Shown: piece after piece, positions 11,234-21,689 of the stretch
Position numbering within the stretch: the first letter of the stretch is position 1
Layout of the letters: every line of letters starts with the position of its first letter
Origin: Cylindrotheca closterium
Taxonomy: Eukaryota; Bacillariophyta; Bacillariophyceae; Bacillariales; Bacillariaceae
Length of the DNA: 64,000 bases
Reading direction: 5' to 3'
Assembly (NCBI GenBank): GCA_933822405.4
Contig: CAKOGP040001725.1
Span: forward strand, 281,922 to 345,921
Program-made: the position numbers and the translations under genes
Notes under the pieces: generated by a model
The model's input: the letters and a program-made list of their open reading frames with translations, nothing else
Told to the model about the DNA's origin: nothing
Database searches by the model: none

Positions 11234-14200
11234 TTAATTGAAGGACGGCGGTTGTTCACTCTCGTCCATGCTACTGCGCTTGATTCTGCGAGCAGTAGCC
11301 AAGGATGTGTGCATATGAGCAATCGAACCACGGAAATGTCGTCGACTGCGAAGCCCTTCACTCTTTCGTTGGCGTACTCTGCTACCCGGTGCTTCTTTGG
11401 GGAAACATTCCGGATGGCGCTTCTTCACTGATTCTGCAACTTCTGCTGCTCCCCAAGATTGGTACTGCTTGTACGCTTCTTCGATGAAACGACTGGCTGA
11501 GTCCACTTGGTCGGGTTGGCTCAAGCAGAATTGGGCGCACAGATAGTTTCCCAGAGCACTGTCTTGAAGAAATCCAGTTCGGGACGCAAGGGCAATTGCC
11601 CTTTCGTACTTTCTGACAACCTTGGTCGGATCTTTTGGAGCCAACGACATCAATCCGGCTTGCAGGAGTTGGAATTTATGGTTCACATTCACAGCACCTT
11701 GTTCCACCAAGTTTTTCAAGAAACCAGTGTACTTCTTGGCATCGTTTTTGGTTTGCACTTTCTTGGTAATTCGATAGTTCTCAATCGAAATGAGCGCGTA
11801 GAAGAAAACTCTGCTGTGAAACAGCAAGGTTGCCTTGAGGTATCCGATGTGCAAATTCTTGATCTCATTGTAATAGTTTGTAGCCTTCTCCAGATCACCA
11901 AAGTAGAACGCAAGTTCCATTCCATAGGCACGGATGAACTCCCAACATACGTCATGTTCACTTTCAGTCGGAACTTTACCTGCCAGTTCAATTGCCTTTC
12001 CCTTTTCGATATTCGTCGGGTCGCCTGAGACACCTTGCAAGTTTAGCAATAATTGGTACATCGGTGTGACCATGTGAAAGAGATAAAGCTGTTTATAATC
12101 CAGCATTTGGAGAGCAAATCTTTCAATGTCATCAATGAGCGGTTCAAAAGGCAAGCCACTGTAATAGAAGCTCCAAAGGTAGACACGAGCTCCGTGGAAT
12201 GCATTTTGGATGTCACCAAGCTCCATACTGGCCTTGTATCCATCCAATGCCAGGTACATACACCTGGAGATTGGCTGAACACACCCGAGAGCCATACATG
12301 CCTGTGTTAGCACACGCCCCCTCAAAGCAACTTCAACATTATCTTGAATCTGAAACCCAAGTTGAATGAACTTGTTTCCTTCTTTCAAGTCATTGCCATA
12401 CGCAATGAAGTCTAAACCCACAAGGATGAAAATCAGAGGAGTAAACTTCGAGAGACCATGCTTCAGCGTCATCTGAACCATCCGTGCAGTTGCAAAGCAA
12501 CTGAAAAGTCGCCCCGGCGCATCCGAGGTCAAAACAAGATCAGTCATGATATCATAACAAAAGTCAATGCCCTTATCTGTTGCATGGGGAAGGGCAAGAA
12601 CCTCTTCGGCATTCTTGATGCCAGATTTCGTCTTTTCCCACTCTAGCTTCACTTGAATAACGTTGGGGTCTTTTGGGATTTTGAGCCCAGCTGCAGCCAA
12701 CAGATCGATAGCAAAATCAAGTTGTTCTTTCATTCTGCTCTCCGCAGTGAAGCAGCGAAACAAGGTAATACTAGCGGTCTGTTTGTCTTTTTGTAGCCGG
12801 CTCTCTTCGAGGACCGTCTCAGCGAGCTTTCGGCTCTCTTCGACTCGGCCGGCACTGAGTTCTGATTGCGCAAGGGTTGAGTACATCAAAACAGAAGATT
12901 CGTAGTGATCACGAAAGGCAGCCTTCGGATCGTCTGCCAAAAGCTGGACACCGGTACGAAGATACCGATTGGCCACACCAAAGGCAGATAATGTCATCGC
13001 GCTTTGTCCTGCTCGAAGGAACCAGTTGACAATTCTGATTTTGTAATTTCGTTTGACCATAAGGAACATTTGCTCTTCGCTTTGCAACATCTGATCCACG
13101 CAGGCAAAGAGATTACTGCTATCCTGTAGCAAGTTCCGACGTTTCGAAAGCTTGAACCCAATCTCCCAGTGAACCTTTTTTCGCTCTTCTCCTTCGGGCA
13201 GAAGCTTGTATGCGGCCAGCCGAACCTCCTCATGGGCAAATTTGTATTCTCGCTCTGAAATTCGAATCAACAAGTCTTCGTTGCATGCTTGGTCAAGCAC
13301 GTAGGCAGTTTCCTCGTAGATCTTCAAGACCGACTTTGTGGCATCGATGACATCGGGATCAAAAGAAGTACCAAAGCATGAAGCAATTTTCAATGTCTCT
13401 GCCACAGAACGCGGCAAGTTTGCAATTCTCATCGACAGTAGTGATGCTACATTGTCAGACACATTGGTCTCCTGCCGAATCTGTTCCACGTCAAACTTCC
13501 ATTTTAAAGTTGGAAAATCGTAGATCAGGAGACGCATCTGCTGTAGCGTTTCAAGAAGCTGAATAAGGAAAAACATATTTCCCAACGTTCTCGTTTTCAT
13601 CAGTGTCGCAAGTTCTGCAACTTGATCCTCTTCTAACTTCAATGAGTGACTGAGGAAGATTCGAACTTGGTTCTCGTTCAAGTTTTCCATTGCCATGCTC
13701 TCGACCTTGATTTTTTTGGTCATTTCCTTCTTGAACTTCATCAGGTTGTGCTCTTCATCCACGTGGTCAGTTTGATATGTTGCCACTAAAAGCAGATTAT
13801 TTTGGCTTGACTTCAATACAAAGTCAAGAATTTCAAGTGTTTCTTGTTCTGCGAACATGATATCATCAAGTAGAAGGATAACTGGATAGAAAGAGCACAC
13901 CGCTTCCAAGAACGATAGTAGTGTATGTTTGATGCAAGCGCCTTCCCCATCGGACTCAGTCCGAACGGCTTCTTGCTCAACGTCGTCAGCAAAAAGCATT
14001 GTGACGGCCTCGGGTACCCAATTGATGAAAGCGAGTTTCTGATTTCCAGTGAGTGTCTCGGCTAAACTGCGACAAATATCGAAATTATCACCAATCTTTT
14101 TGCAGATTTCCGAAAATAGAAGTCGTATTGTCGCAAATGGTGAGTTTTCTGTCTTTTCGAATTTGGCGGACGAAAATAAGGCATTTTTGTCGCTATCGAA

Positions 14201-16765
14201 GGTTGATTCCACCAATGCACGTTTTCCACAACCTGAAGGACCCGATATCATAACCATGTGCACGTCGTTCGCGATTCTGTTCCCAATTTGTTTCAGCTGT
14301 TTGACGTGCTCCTGTCTCAAGGTAGCATCGTATTCCATTCGAATGCGTTCCCCCTTTTTCTTCGCGGGTTCAGTACTATCCGTACCCTCGGCACCGCTAG
14401 CGTTACCAACATCACTGGCAGTAATGTGGGTTGGCACTAACGTAGGTGTTGCGAGTTCGGCTGCTGTTTTTTGCTTGCCCTTGGTCATTTGTGAAGGTTG
14501 AAAGCCTGTGACCGATTGATTTACGGTCTTGGCAATAATATCTTTTTGTCCCGAAGCACCTGACACGAAACGGAAGAATAACGGCTCGTCTTTAAAGCCT
14601 TGGGTTCTAGTGACATGATGAAAGAAAGTATAGTCCTCTTCAAGTCTTTTCCCAATAGCAACTGCGTATTCCCGCGATTCTGCAATCCCCGATTGCACCA
14701 TAAAGTCGACAGCTTCCGAGGCGATGAAACAACTGCGATAAGTCTTGAATTTACGTTTTCGGTTTTGCACGCGAATTCCCCGTCGCAGTCGCTCTCCAAT
14801 CTGTAAGATTTCCTGTCGCTTCATCCGTCCCACCTGCTCGGTGACTCCCGAAAATTCCATGTCACCGTCTTGGCTGTCGTCGTCAAGACTGAGTTCAAAG
14901 GAAGCAAAGGAAGCAAACGATTGGTCGAAACTGAAGCCATCTGTGGATATGGATGAGCGCCCCAAGCTCAGTTTGGTGTCTTTGGAGAATCTATAGAGGA
15001 AGAATTCGTCCGCAAACGGCTTGTTGATTCCGTTTTTGCTACTATCAATGCCGCTCATTGCGTTTTTCTCCTCACCATTGGCCACACCACCTTTGGATGT
15101 ACTTTTGACAGCCTTTCCACGAGTGGATACACAGTAGAACAAATCAAATTGGTCCATCAGGTGATTGCCAAGTTTCACTGCCTCTTCCCGACTGGAGGTG
15201 ATTTTTGATTGCACCATGAAGTCCACAGCCTCGGTTCCGACGAAGACGTTGCGATAGCGTTTCAATTTGTACTTTCGGTCCTTGATGTTCAGACCTCGAT
15301 TTAGCTTGGAGGCAACGCTGTTCAAGCCCAATATGTCCAAAGTGGTGCCATTTTGAAGCTTATAGGTAGGACCTCCAATTGAGAGAGTCGTGGAAGCGAT
15401 GGAATGTCCAGTGCCTTCCGGAATGGAGACTGTGTGGAAGGAACCGGAGTATTTTTCCGAGGCGATGGTGAATTCTTCGGACCCGTAGGTGGTGGAGAAT
15501 CGAAATAATAGCTTGCCATCCTTAAAGTTGTCATCAAAGCTGACATGATGCCAAAGTCCCAGCTGATGTTGAAGCGCAAGTCCTAGTTGCTCCGCCTCTT
15601 TTCGGTCAGCACACAAGCCTTCCTTCACCATAAAGTCGATGGCTTCACGAGTCATGAAGCATTTGTGATAGGTTTTGAACTTGTGGGACCGGTCCTTAAC
15701 CTTGAGTCCTCTTTTGAGAATATTCCCAATCGTGTTCAATTGCGACATTGTGTGAAGTTGTGGACGGGCTGGTGCTGCTGTTCCTGCGGAGGCATCTGCT
15801 GCATCAGGTGTAGATTGCAGGGAGTCATCGGGAGAGAGCGTTGCTGTGGTGATGTGACTCGGTCGCTGTTGCTGGTTGGTTCCTGGTTGCTGCTGCTGCT
15901 GCTGCCGTTGGGCTTGCTCCTGGGATGCCGTGGCGGCCGATTTCAGTTTGTTCTGTGCATTCTTTTCTTGGAATCGAAAGAGCAAGTACTTGTCGCTAAA
16001 TGCGAGCCTTTGGTCGATATGCTGCCACAGTTGCAGTTCTCGTTCTAATCGTTGGCCCAGCTTGACAGCTTCGTACCGTGTGCCAACCAACTGTTCATGA
16101 ACCATAAACGTAATAGCTTCACTGGCAACGAACGAGTTTCGATAAATGCTAAAGTTGTGGACCCGGAACCCTCGAACTGGTAGCTTTTGGCGTATCAATT
16201 CAGCAGCCGATTTTAAAGTTGCGTCTGTTGAGGACATTGATTTCGCTGAGGCAGGCTTTGCTGCTCCTTGGGCAGAAGCCTTTGATATGGATGCCCGTGG
16301 TGGTAAGGTGCGTCTTTCAGGCTCAATGAATCGATAAAAGAAGTGGTCATCGTTAAACTCTTGATCATCTAAAGTAGCATGCTCAAAAAGATTCAGTTCC
16401 GACACCAGTTTCCGTCCCAATTCCACAGCTGCTGTCCTTGACTCCACCAACTGTGATCTCACCAGAAAATCAACGCAATCAGTTCCCACAAAGGTTTGTT
16501 TGTACGTTCGAAAGCGCTGTCTGTGATCTCTGACAGGTAAGCCGCGTTCTAGATCTGCCGCAACTTGCTGTAAGGCAGCGGGATTGCGCATGATATTATG
16601 CTTATTCATAGCGGCCCCGTTGCTGTTTACTGCCGTTGCGTTTCCAGCCATGTTGACGGTCATCTTCTTACTTTCTTCGTAATAATCCCTTTCCGAATGG
16701 AGTTCAGATTCACACATGCTTTCCGACATTTCACTGGATTCGCTGATATTGTTTAGGCTCGTCAT
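11234..16765 (-). CDS. five-DEP STAND-type ATPase with helical-repeat C terminus
   Basis: Uninterrupted 1843-aa frame from an ATG. Five DEP domains lie at about residues 60-150, 185-267, 340-425, 480-595 and 655-731, each with a basic F-(K/R)-x-Y-(K/R) start and a F-M-V core, ending in FRF or YRF. The linkers are poly-Q or Ser/Thr rich. An AAA_16/STAND-like NTPase follows, with Walker A GPSGCGKRALVE near 842 and Walker B VILLLDD near 962. The rest is helical and probably TPR-like, as in PknK/MalT-type regulators. DEP domains usually direct proteins to membranes or to GPCR/G-protein partners, so a signalling switch is inferred. No kinase or cyclase domain is present. It lies divergent to glutathione reductase. 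Confidence 0.85.
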   Translation of the reverse strand: MTSLNNISESSEMSESMCESELHSERDYYEESKKMTVNMAGNATAVNSNGAAMNKHNIMRNPAALQQVAADLERGLPVRDHRQRFRTYKQTFVGTDCVDFLVRSQLVESRTAAVELGRKLVSELNLFEHATLDDQEFNDDHFFYRFIEPERRTLPPRASISKASAQGAAKPASAKSMSSTDATLKSAAELIRQKLPVRGFRVHNFSIYRNSFVASEAITFMVHEQLVGTRYEAVKLGQRLERELQLWQHIDQRLAFSDKYLLFRFQEKNAQNKLKSAATASQEQAQRQQQQQQPGTNQQQRPSHITTATLSPDDSLQSTPDAADASAGTAAPARPQLHTMSQLNTIGNILKRGLKVKDRSHKFKTYHKCFMTREAIDFMVKEGLCADRKEAEQLGLALQHQLGLWHHVSFDDNFKDGKLLFRFSTTYGSEEFTIASEKYSGSFHTVSIPEGTGHSIASTTLSIGGPTYKLQNGTTLDILGLNSVASKLNRGLNIKDRKYKLKRYRNVFVGTEAVDFMVQSKITSSREEAVKLGNHLMDQFDLFYCVSTRGKAVKSTSKGGVANGEEKNAMSGIDSSKNGINKPFADEFFLYRFSKDTKLSLGRSSISTDGFSFDQSFASFASFELSLDDDSQDGDMEFSGVTEQVGRMKRQEILQIGERLRRGIRVQNRKRKFKTYRSCFIASEAVDFMVQSGIAESREYAVAIGKRLEEDYTFFHHVTRTQGFKDEPLFFRFVSGASGQKDIIAKTVNQSVTGFQPSQMTKGKQKTAAELATPTLVPTHITASDVGNASGAEGTDSTEPAKKKGERIRMEYDATLRQEHVKQLKQIGNRIANDVHMVMISGPSGCGKRALVESTFDSDKNALFSSAKFEKTENSPFATIRLLFSEICKKIGDNFDICRSLAETLTGNQKLAFINWVPEAVTMLFADDVEQEAVRTESDGEGACIKHTLLSFLEAVCSFYPVILLLDDIMFAEQETLEILDFVLKSSQNNLLLVATYQTDHVDEEHNLMKFKKEMTKKIKVESMAMENLNENQVRIFLSHSLKLEEDQVAELATLMKTRTLGNMFFLIQLLETLQQMRLLIYDFPTLKWKFDVEQIRQETNVSDNVASLLSMRIANLPRSVAETLKIASCFGTSFDPDVIDATKSVLKIYEETAYVLDQACNEDLLIRISEREYKFAHEEVRLAAYKLLPEGEERKKVHWEIGFKLSKRRNLLQDSSNLFACVDQMLQSEEQMFLMVKRNYKIRIVNWFLRAGQSAMTLSAFGVANRYLRTGVQLLADDPKAAFRDHYESSVLMYSTLAQSELSAGRVEESRKLAETVLEESRLQKDKQTASITLFRCFTAESRMKEQLDFAIDLLAAAGLKIPKDPNVIQVKLEWEKTKSGIKNAEEVLALPHATDKGIDFCYDIMTDLVLTSDAPGRLFSCFATARMVQMTLKHGLSKFTPLIFILVGLDFIAYGNDLKEGNKFIQLGFQIQDNVEVALRGRVLTQACMALGCVQPISRCMYLALDGYKASMELGDIQNAFHGARVYLWSFYYSGLPFEPLIDDIERFALQMLDYKQLYLFHMVTPMYQLLLNLQGVSGDPTNIEKGKAIELAGKVPTESEHDVCWEFIRAYGMELAFYFGDLEKATNYYNEIKNLHIGYLKATLLFHSRVFFYALISIENYRITKKVQTKNDAKKYTGFLKNLVEQGAVNVNHKFQLLQAGLMSLAPKDPTKVVRKYERAIALASRTGFLQDSALGNYLCAQFCLSQPDQVDSASRFIEEAYKQYQSWGAAEVAESVKKRHPECFPKEAPGSRVRQRKSEGLRSRRHFRGSIAHMHTSLATARRIKRSSMDESEQPPSFN

Positions 16766-17624
16766 GATGTCTTCAAGCTCGTTCGTTGTGGTAAGGCTAT
16801 TATTTTAGTATCCGAATGCTCCAATGGCCTTGCTGAATCAGATTTCTGAAATCTGATCAAATTATGATCAAAGCTTTTGTACTGATGGCGATGCCTGAAA
16901 TCTCAAGTAGCAGGTACTCGTACTGTCACAGCACTGTATGCTTGATGGTGATGATTGTAGGCTTATCAAAGAAAGATAATAGCCCTCGCAAGTCGTTGAT
17001 GCCCACAACAGCTGGGGGGATGACTGATTTGCTTTGTGCCGGGGAACTTTTTCATGACCAATAGTTTCCCTTGGATGAACGTCCGTAAGGCGGTCGCATA
17101 ACATCTGTATGTGCACGTGGAATTTACTACGATCAGATGAAAGTGCTCATCAATTAGGGAGCGGCATCCAACACTCGGTTTTGGGTGCAAGATTTTGAGC
17201 TCGGATTAATTAAATTTGTTTCGTGCCTAAATGGAGAGCTACCAAAATGTCTGATTATCTCGTCGAATGCGAGATTATTGGCGGCTACGTGGTGTCACAA
17301 TACGTAACCTGCCCCATTCGCCCAAGAATAAGATTCTCCATTTCATTCGTGGCCATCATCCTGCCAAACGAACAGTTCTCTTATATTCGTTCGGACAGAG
17401 AAATGCGTCGGACACAACATACGTCAGTCTGCCACCGATGCTTGAGCTGAGTGATGTGTGATGTTTCTCCGCCCGTCCATCCACCATCATTGATGGATGA
17501 AAATATAGGCAGATCTTTCCTTGACAACAAAAAGAAAGTACAGCAGCGCAACTCCAAACGTGTGTTGCAGTGTTTATATTCAAGAAACATTCCGACAATT
17601 TCAGCAACGTTAGTTGTATTTGCA
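16766..17624. other. divergent promoter region
   Basis: This separates the STAND gene and glutathione reductase. Several short frames run through it, including an open upstream extension of the reductase frame, but none has features. I see no RNA gene. Confidence 0.4.
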
Positions 17625-19169
17625 ATGAGAATCGCCATGCTTGCCTCCATGGTGGTTTCGGCCGCTACCTTTGTTCCACGCACCTCCTTGCGTCGGACAG
17701 CGCTATCCTCCGTGGTCAGCCGTTCCATGTCTTCCGAAGGAGACTACGATTACGACTTTTTGGTCATTGGCGGAGGATCGGGTGGTGTCCGCGCCTCTCG
17801 TATCGCGGCTGGTCACGGCGCCAAGGTCGCATTGATTGAACCCCAATTGCAACACGGTGCTCCCAACTACAGTGCCATTGGTGGAACCTGTGTCAACGTC
17901 GGGTGCGTCCCCAAGAAGCTGATGGTCTTCGCCGCTCGTTACCCTGGTGAGGTTGGCGAAGCCGCTGGATACGGATGGAGTGGAGCCACTCCAGGACAAT
18001 TCGATTGGAAGCAATTTATGGAATACAAGGATACTGAAATCACTCGTCTGAACAACGTGTACAACAAATTTATCTTGGGAAATGCTGGTGTCGAAATCAT
18101 CGAGGGTTTTGGTGCCTTGAACGGAAAGAATGCCGTCGATGTTCACATGACTGACAGTGGTGAAACCAAGACCTTGACTGCCAAAAATATCTTGGTTGCT
18201 GTTGGTGGTTGGCCATTCAAGCCTGATATTCCAGGAATCGAACACACCATCACATCGAACGAAATCTTTTACTTGAAGGAACAACCCAAGCGCATGGTCA
18301 TTGTTGGAGGGGGATTCATCGCATTGGAATTCGCTACCATCATGGACGGTTTGGGCACTGATGTCACCCTCATGTACCGTGGCGACCTGTTCCTTCGTGG
18401 ATTCGATAACGACATGCGGGCACACTTGAAGGAAGAGATGGAAACCAACTCCAAGATCAACTTGCAATTCAATACCAATCCTACAGAAATTGTCAAAAAC
18501 GACGATGGAAGCTTCACCGTCGTCACCGAGGACGGAAACAAGGTGGAATGCGACTCTGTCATGTACGCCACTGGCCGCAAGGGTAAGATTGAAAAGCTAA
18601 ACTTGGAGTCCGCAGGTGTCCACACCGAAAAGTCCTTCATTCCCGTCGATGACTACTCCCGTACCAACGTTCCAGGCATTTTCGCCGTTGGTGATATCAC
18701 CAATCGCATTGCCTTGACACCCGTCGCCCTTATGGAAGGTCACCGTTTGGCCGATACTGTCTTTGGAGGTATGGATCGTCCTGTCGACCACGAGTTTGTC
18801 GCTCAAACAGTCTTCACCACTCCTGAAATCGGAACGGTTGGATACTCGGAAGAAGAAGCCGTCGAAAAGTTCAAGAATATCTCTGTCTTCAAGTCTCGCT
18901 TCCGTGCCATGAAGCACTCCTTCCCCGGCTCTGAGACCTACAGCTTGTTCAAGCTCATTGTCGATGACAATACCGGCAAAGTTGTCGGATGTCATGCCGC
19001 CACGGATGGAGCCGGGGAAATGGTCCAAGGTATTGCCATTGCCATCAAGATGGGAGCCACCAAGGCTGACTTTGATAACACCATTGGAATCCACCCCACT
19101 TCTGCTGAAGAGATGGTCACCATGAGAACACCATCTTATTCCTACAAGGACGGTGTCAAGGTAGAGTAA
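17625..19169 (+). CDS. GR: glutathione reductase, likely plastid-targeted
   Basis: Single exon, 514 aa. It reduces glutathione disulfide with NADPH. Visible motifs are the FAD-binding GGGSGGVRASR, the redox-active CVNVGC (Cys89/Cys94), the NADPH-site GGGFIALEFA, a YATGRKG block, the FAD ribityl motif GIFAVGDI, and the C-terminal HPTSAEE carrying the catalytic His-Glu pair. The frame is open 58 codons further upstream. The chosen ATG instead gives a basic/hydrophobic presequence ending in SAATF, close to the diatom signal-plus-transit design, with a Ser/Arg-rich stretch before the mature enzyme. A cytosolic or mitochondrial form from another start is possible. Trypanothione reductase is less likely given the overall match to eukaryotic GR. 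Confidence 0.92.
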   Translation: MRIAMLASMVVSAATFVPRTSLRRTALSSVVSRSMSSEGDYDYDFLVIGGGSGGVRASRIAAGHGAKVALIEPQLQHGAPNYSAIGGTCVNVGCVPKKLMVFAARYPGEVGEAAGYGWSGATPGQFDWKQFMEYKDTEITRLNNVYNKFILGNAGVEIIEGFGALNGKNAVDVHMTDSGETKTLTAKNILVAVGGWPFKPDIPGIEHTITSNEIFYLKEQPKRMVIVGGGFIALEFATIMDGLGTDVTLMYRGDLFLRGFDNDMRAHLKEEMETNSKINLQFNTNPTEIVKNDDGSFTVVTEDGNKVECDSVMYATGRKGKIEKLNLESAGVHTEKSFIPVDDYSRTNVPGIFAVGDITNRIALTPVALMEGHRLADTVFGGMDRPVDHEFVAQTVFTTPEIGTVGYSEEEAVEKFKNISVFKSRFRAMKHSFPGSETYSLFKLIVDDNTGKVVGCHAATDGAGEMVQGIAIAIKMGATKADFDNTIGIHPTSAEEMVTMRTPSYSYKDGVKVE

Positions 19170-19506
19170 ATATTTTAAGTTTTAAAAATGATAATGAATG
19201 CTACTACCGACTAGCGAATACGTCCTGAGGACTAGCATCATCGACATGCAACAGCAACCAGGAGCTTGCTTGTTGAAATGGATTGCACGCACAACCAAAT
19301 CGCATCAAAATGAACGTGGACTCGTTTGTTTGTAACCTAGCGTTTATAATGGTTTCTAGCCTGTCTATGGTAGTGTGGCAAAATTGTGCATGCAAAAAAT
19401 TGCAAAATTTGATGGCAAGCAGGAGATCTCAAGCAGCAGATGGCCTCAATTCTCTGCAAATCAAAGTGAAAAATTGGGATTGGGAAAATGTCACCGCAAC
19501 GTCTGA
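19170..19506. other. intergenic, convergent gene ends
   Basis: 3' flanks of glutathione reductase and the kinase. No feature seen. Confidence 0.4.
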
Positions 19507-20661
19507 TTACCAAAGCGCGCGAGGATTTTCATCAACAAGCGTCGAGTCATTGTCATCGGCAGTAAGGATAGTAACAAGAACATCCACAATCTCATCAAAT
19601 GTAGGGCGATCCTTTGGATCGGTAGCCCAACAGCTCGAGATAAGATTCCTTGTCTGCATGCAAGGAACAGTTCTGTCCAACGATGGTCGCTCACCAGAGA
19701 GAACGTGTTTCTCAAAGCATTGAAGGTCGGTGTCCAAAGAAAAGAAGGACTGCAGAGTACAAATCTCGTACAACATAACGCCAAACGAGAAGACATCGGA
19801 TTCTTTGCTTCCTCCAGCACCTTGCATGACTTCTGGAGCCATGTAGCGTGGAGTTCCGCAAACGAGACCTTCTTCCCTCTTGTCTTGGAGGGGATTGGAT
19901 AGTTCGTTCACCTTGTGCGCCATGCCAAAATCGAATATTCGGACTTCACCAGTACGCTGATCGAATCCAACGTTGGATACGCTGAGGTCTTGCATAATAA
20001 CACCTTCTTCGTGAAGATACTGCATACCACAAGCAACTCCCACTGCTGCTATACGCATTCGATCCTTCATTTTGGCATCGTCCACTTTGGAGGCTTGCTT
20101 GCTAACTTTCTTTTTCCAGGCATCAAAGGATAATGCTCTACTGATGGTGCCCTTCTTTCGTCCCTTAGCGGATGTTCGAAGGTCTCTACGCCATCTTGAA
20201 AGGCGGCTTTTCAAGGTCTCGTCAATGGTATCCAGCAGAATGAAATATCCATCGTCGCTTTGGCTGCTGACCTCTGCGTCAGAGAATGATTCGGAAAGGC
20301 TAGTGCACGGAACTCCTCGCAATCGAATGATGTTCTGGTGATCAAGTTTTGATAATATGTTTGCTTCCCGTGCTAGATCAACAGCTGCATCAACAAAGGC
20401 ATTTTGTGTGCCCAACTTCGCTGGATCCAAAGACTTCATGGCCAACTGATCTTTCGATGCTGTAATCACTAGTGAAACCTTGGAGTATGACCCCCCTCCA
20501 AGATGTGACACCTTGTGAAGGTCGCTGAATCGATACTCTGGAGTCTCCCGAAGACTGCAAGAGTAACCGTCATAAGCACTCAGATCCCGGAGTGATTTCC
20601 CGTTCACCAGCTTCTGCTGGCGAAAGGGACTTTCAGGAGAGATAGGGTCCTGAAGGATCAT
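19507..20661 (-). CDS. TKL-like protein kinase with a variant HRD motif
   Basis: 384 aa from the first ATG (a TTG lies three codons upstream). The kinase domain fills most of the protein: glycine loop LGGGSYSKV, the VAIK-type Lys in LAMKSL, catalytic-loop MQDLSVSN, DFG, APE in YMAPEV, and the F-lobe DVFSFGVMLYEI and DRPTFDEI. The catalytic Asp and the Asn four residues later are kept, but the His-Arg of HRD is Met-Gln. An insertion between beta4 and the C-helix region is rich in K/R and S. The sequence style is tyrosine-kinase-like Ser/Thr kinase. It is probably active, since Lys, Asp, Asn and DFG all remain. Confidence 0.85.
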   Translation of the reverse strand: MILQDPISPESPFRQQKLVNGKSLRDLSAYDGYSCSLRETPEYRFSDLHKVSHLGGGSYSKVSLVITASKDQLAMKSLDPAKLGTQNAFVDAAVDLAREANILSKLDHQNIIRLRGVPCTSLSESFSDAEVSSQSDDGYFILLDTIDETLKSRLSRWRRDLRTSAKGRKKGTISRALSFDAWKKKVSKQASKVDDAKMKDRMRIAAVGVACGMQYLHEEGVIMQDLSVSNVGFDQRTGEVRIFDFGMAHKVNELSNPLQDKREEGLVCGTPRYMAPEVMQGAGGSKESDVFSFGVMLYEICTLQSFFSLDTDLQCFEKHVLSGERPSLDRTVPCMQTRNLISSCWATDPKDRPTFDEIVDVLVTILTADDNDSTLVDENPRALW

Positions 20662-21689
20662 GGTGTGCAAGACAATGTATGGAGGGCTGTAGTCCTTTGA
20701 ATATTGTGGGAGGGTTCTTGCAAATACTGCGAGGAAAGGGAAAAAAAACGCGCAATCAAGACCAATCTAGCATACAGGAATCATCACTTTTATCAACCTC
20801 AACCGCCGCAGTCGCCGCAAGTATTAAATGTTCGCTGTGGACCTGGGTCTTTTCATTGGCTCCCGACTTGCCCACTTATACTGTTGATCGTAGGGAATAC
20901 AGCTGTTAATTACATTTATTGAAATCGACTGTTCTCTGTAACTCGAATGCGAATTTTACTTAGTATAATTTCGCCTCAAACTTAGTAGCCTTAACGAGTT
21001 TTTCCAGTTTGGTGTAGCTCACAGTGCGTTTGTACCGTAGTCTCTTTTCTGATCACGTGGTACTATTGCTCTCCGCATTGGGTGAAGATTCTCATTTTTA
21101 AACTTGTGAAGGGTGTCATTCCGAATGAAAAAGCGTTAATTATTTGAAAGCTGCAGTAACTGGTACTAGGTATTGGCGCTGCTCAAACGTTGAACGGTGA
21201 GGGAAATTTTACATATGGTAGTCCATTTTGGGTACCCGTACCACCGTACCGGCGGTGCGCAGTTCACCCACGTTATACCGCCTGCCCCGATTTGAGGATA
21301 CGTACGTTCCTGACATAGAAGCTAATAATACAGCTTCAAGCCACCAACGATTAATACCGCATCTAATTCTATTGCATATTTCAACAGCTATTAACTTCAA
21401 TGGCGGTTGTTTCTTCTGCTTGTGAGAAATGTGCACCTTCTCTGTTTCCAATTGTTTCTTGCCGTGTATCGTCCAGTTGAGAATTATGTATGGACGCATC
21501 GACTCCGTTGTCCGAGGAGGACGTTCCTTCTTTGGCTCATCCCTCGGGTTCTGCGGAATCATGTGTGTGGGCTTGGCCCCCCAGTTCTTATTCTGTTTCT
21601 CTGCCATGCCGCGTTGTCCTTTATAGATCGAAAGAGAAGCAGTGCGAGTCAAAACCACAGAGCGTTATGCTATTTTAAGATCGTCGCAT
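20662..21689. other. intergenic stretch, no confident gene
   Basis: 5' flank of the kinase on the right side of that gene, then about 0.7 kb before the receptor pseudogene. A 149-codon minus-strand frame at 21209-21658 begins with GTG and shows no domain, so it is not called. Confidence 0.4.

Noticed and set aside
21209..21658. 149-codon minus-strand frame
   Set aside because: GTG start, no domain, lies downstream of a pseudogene and shows no similarity to the receptor tail.
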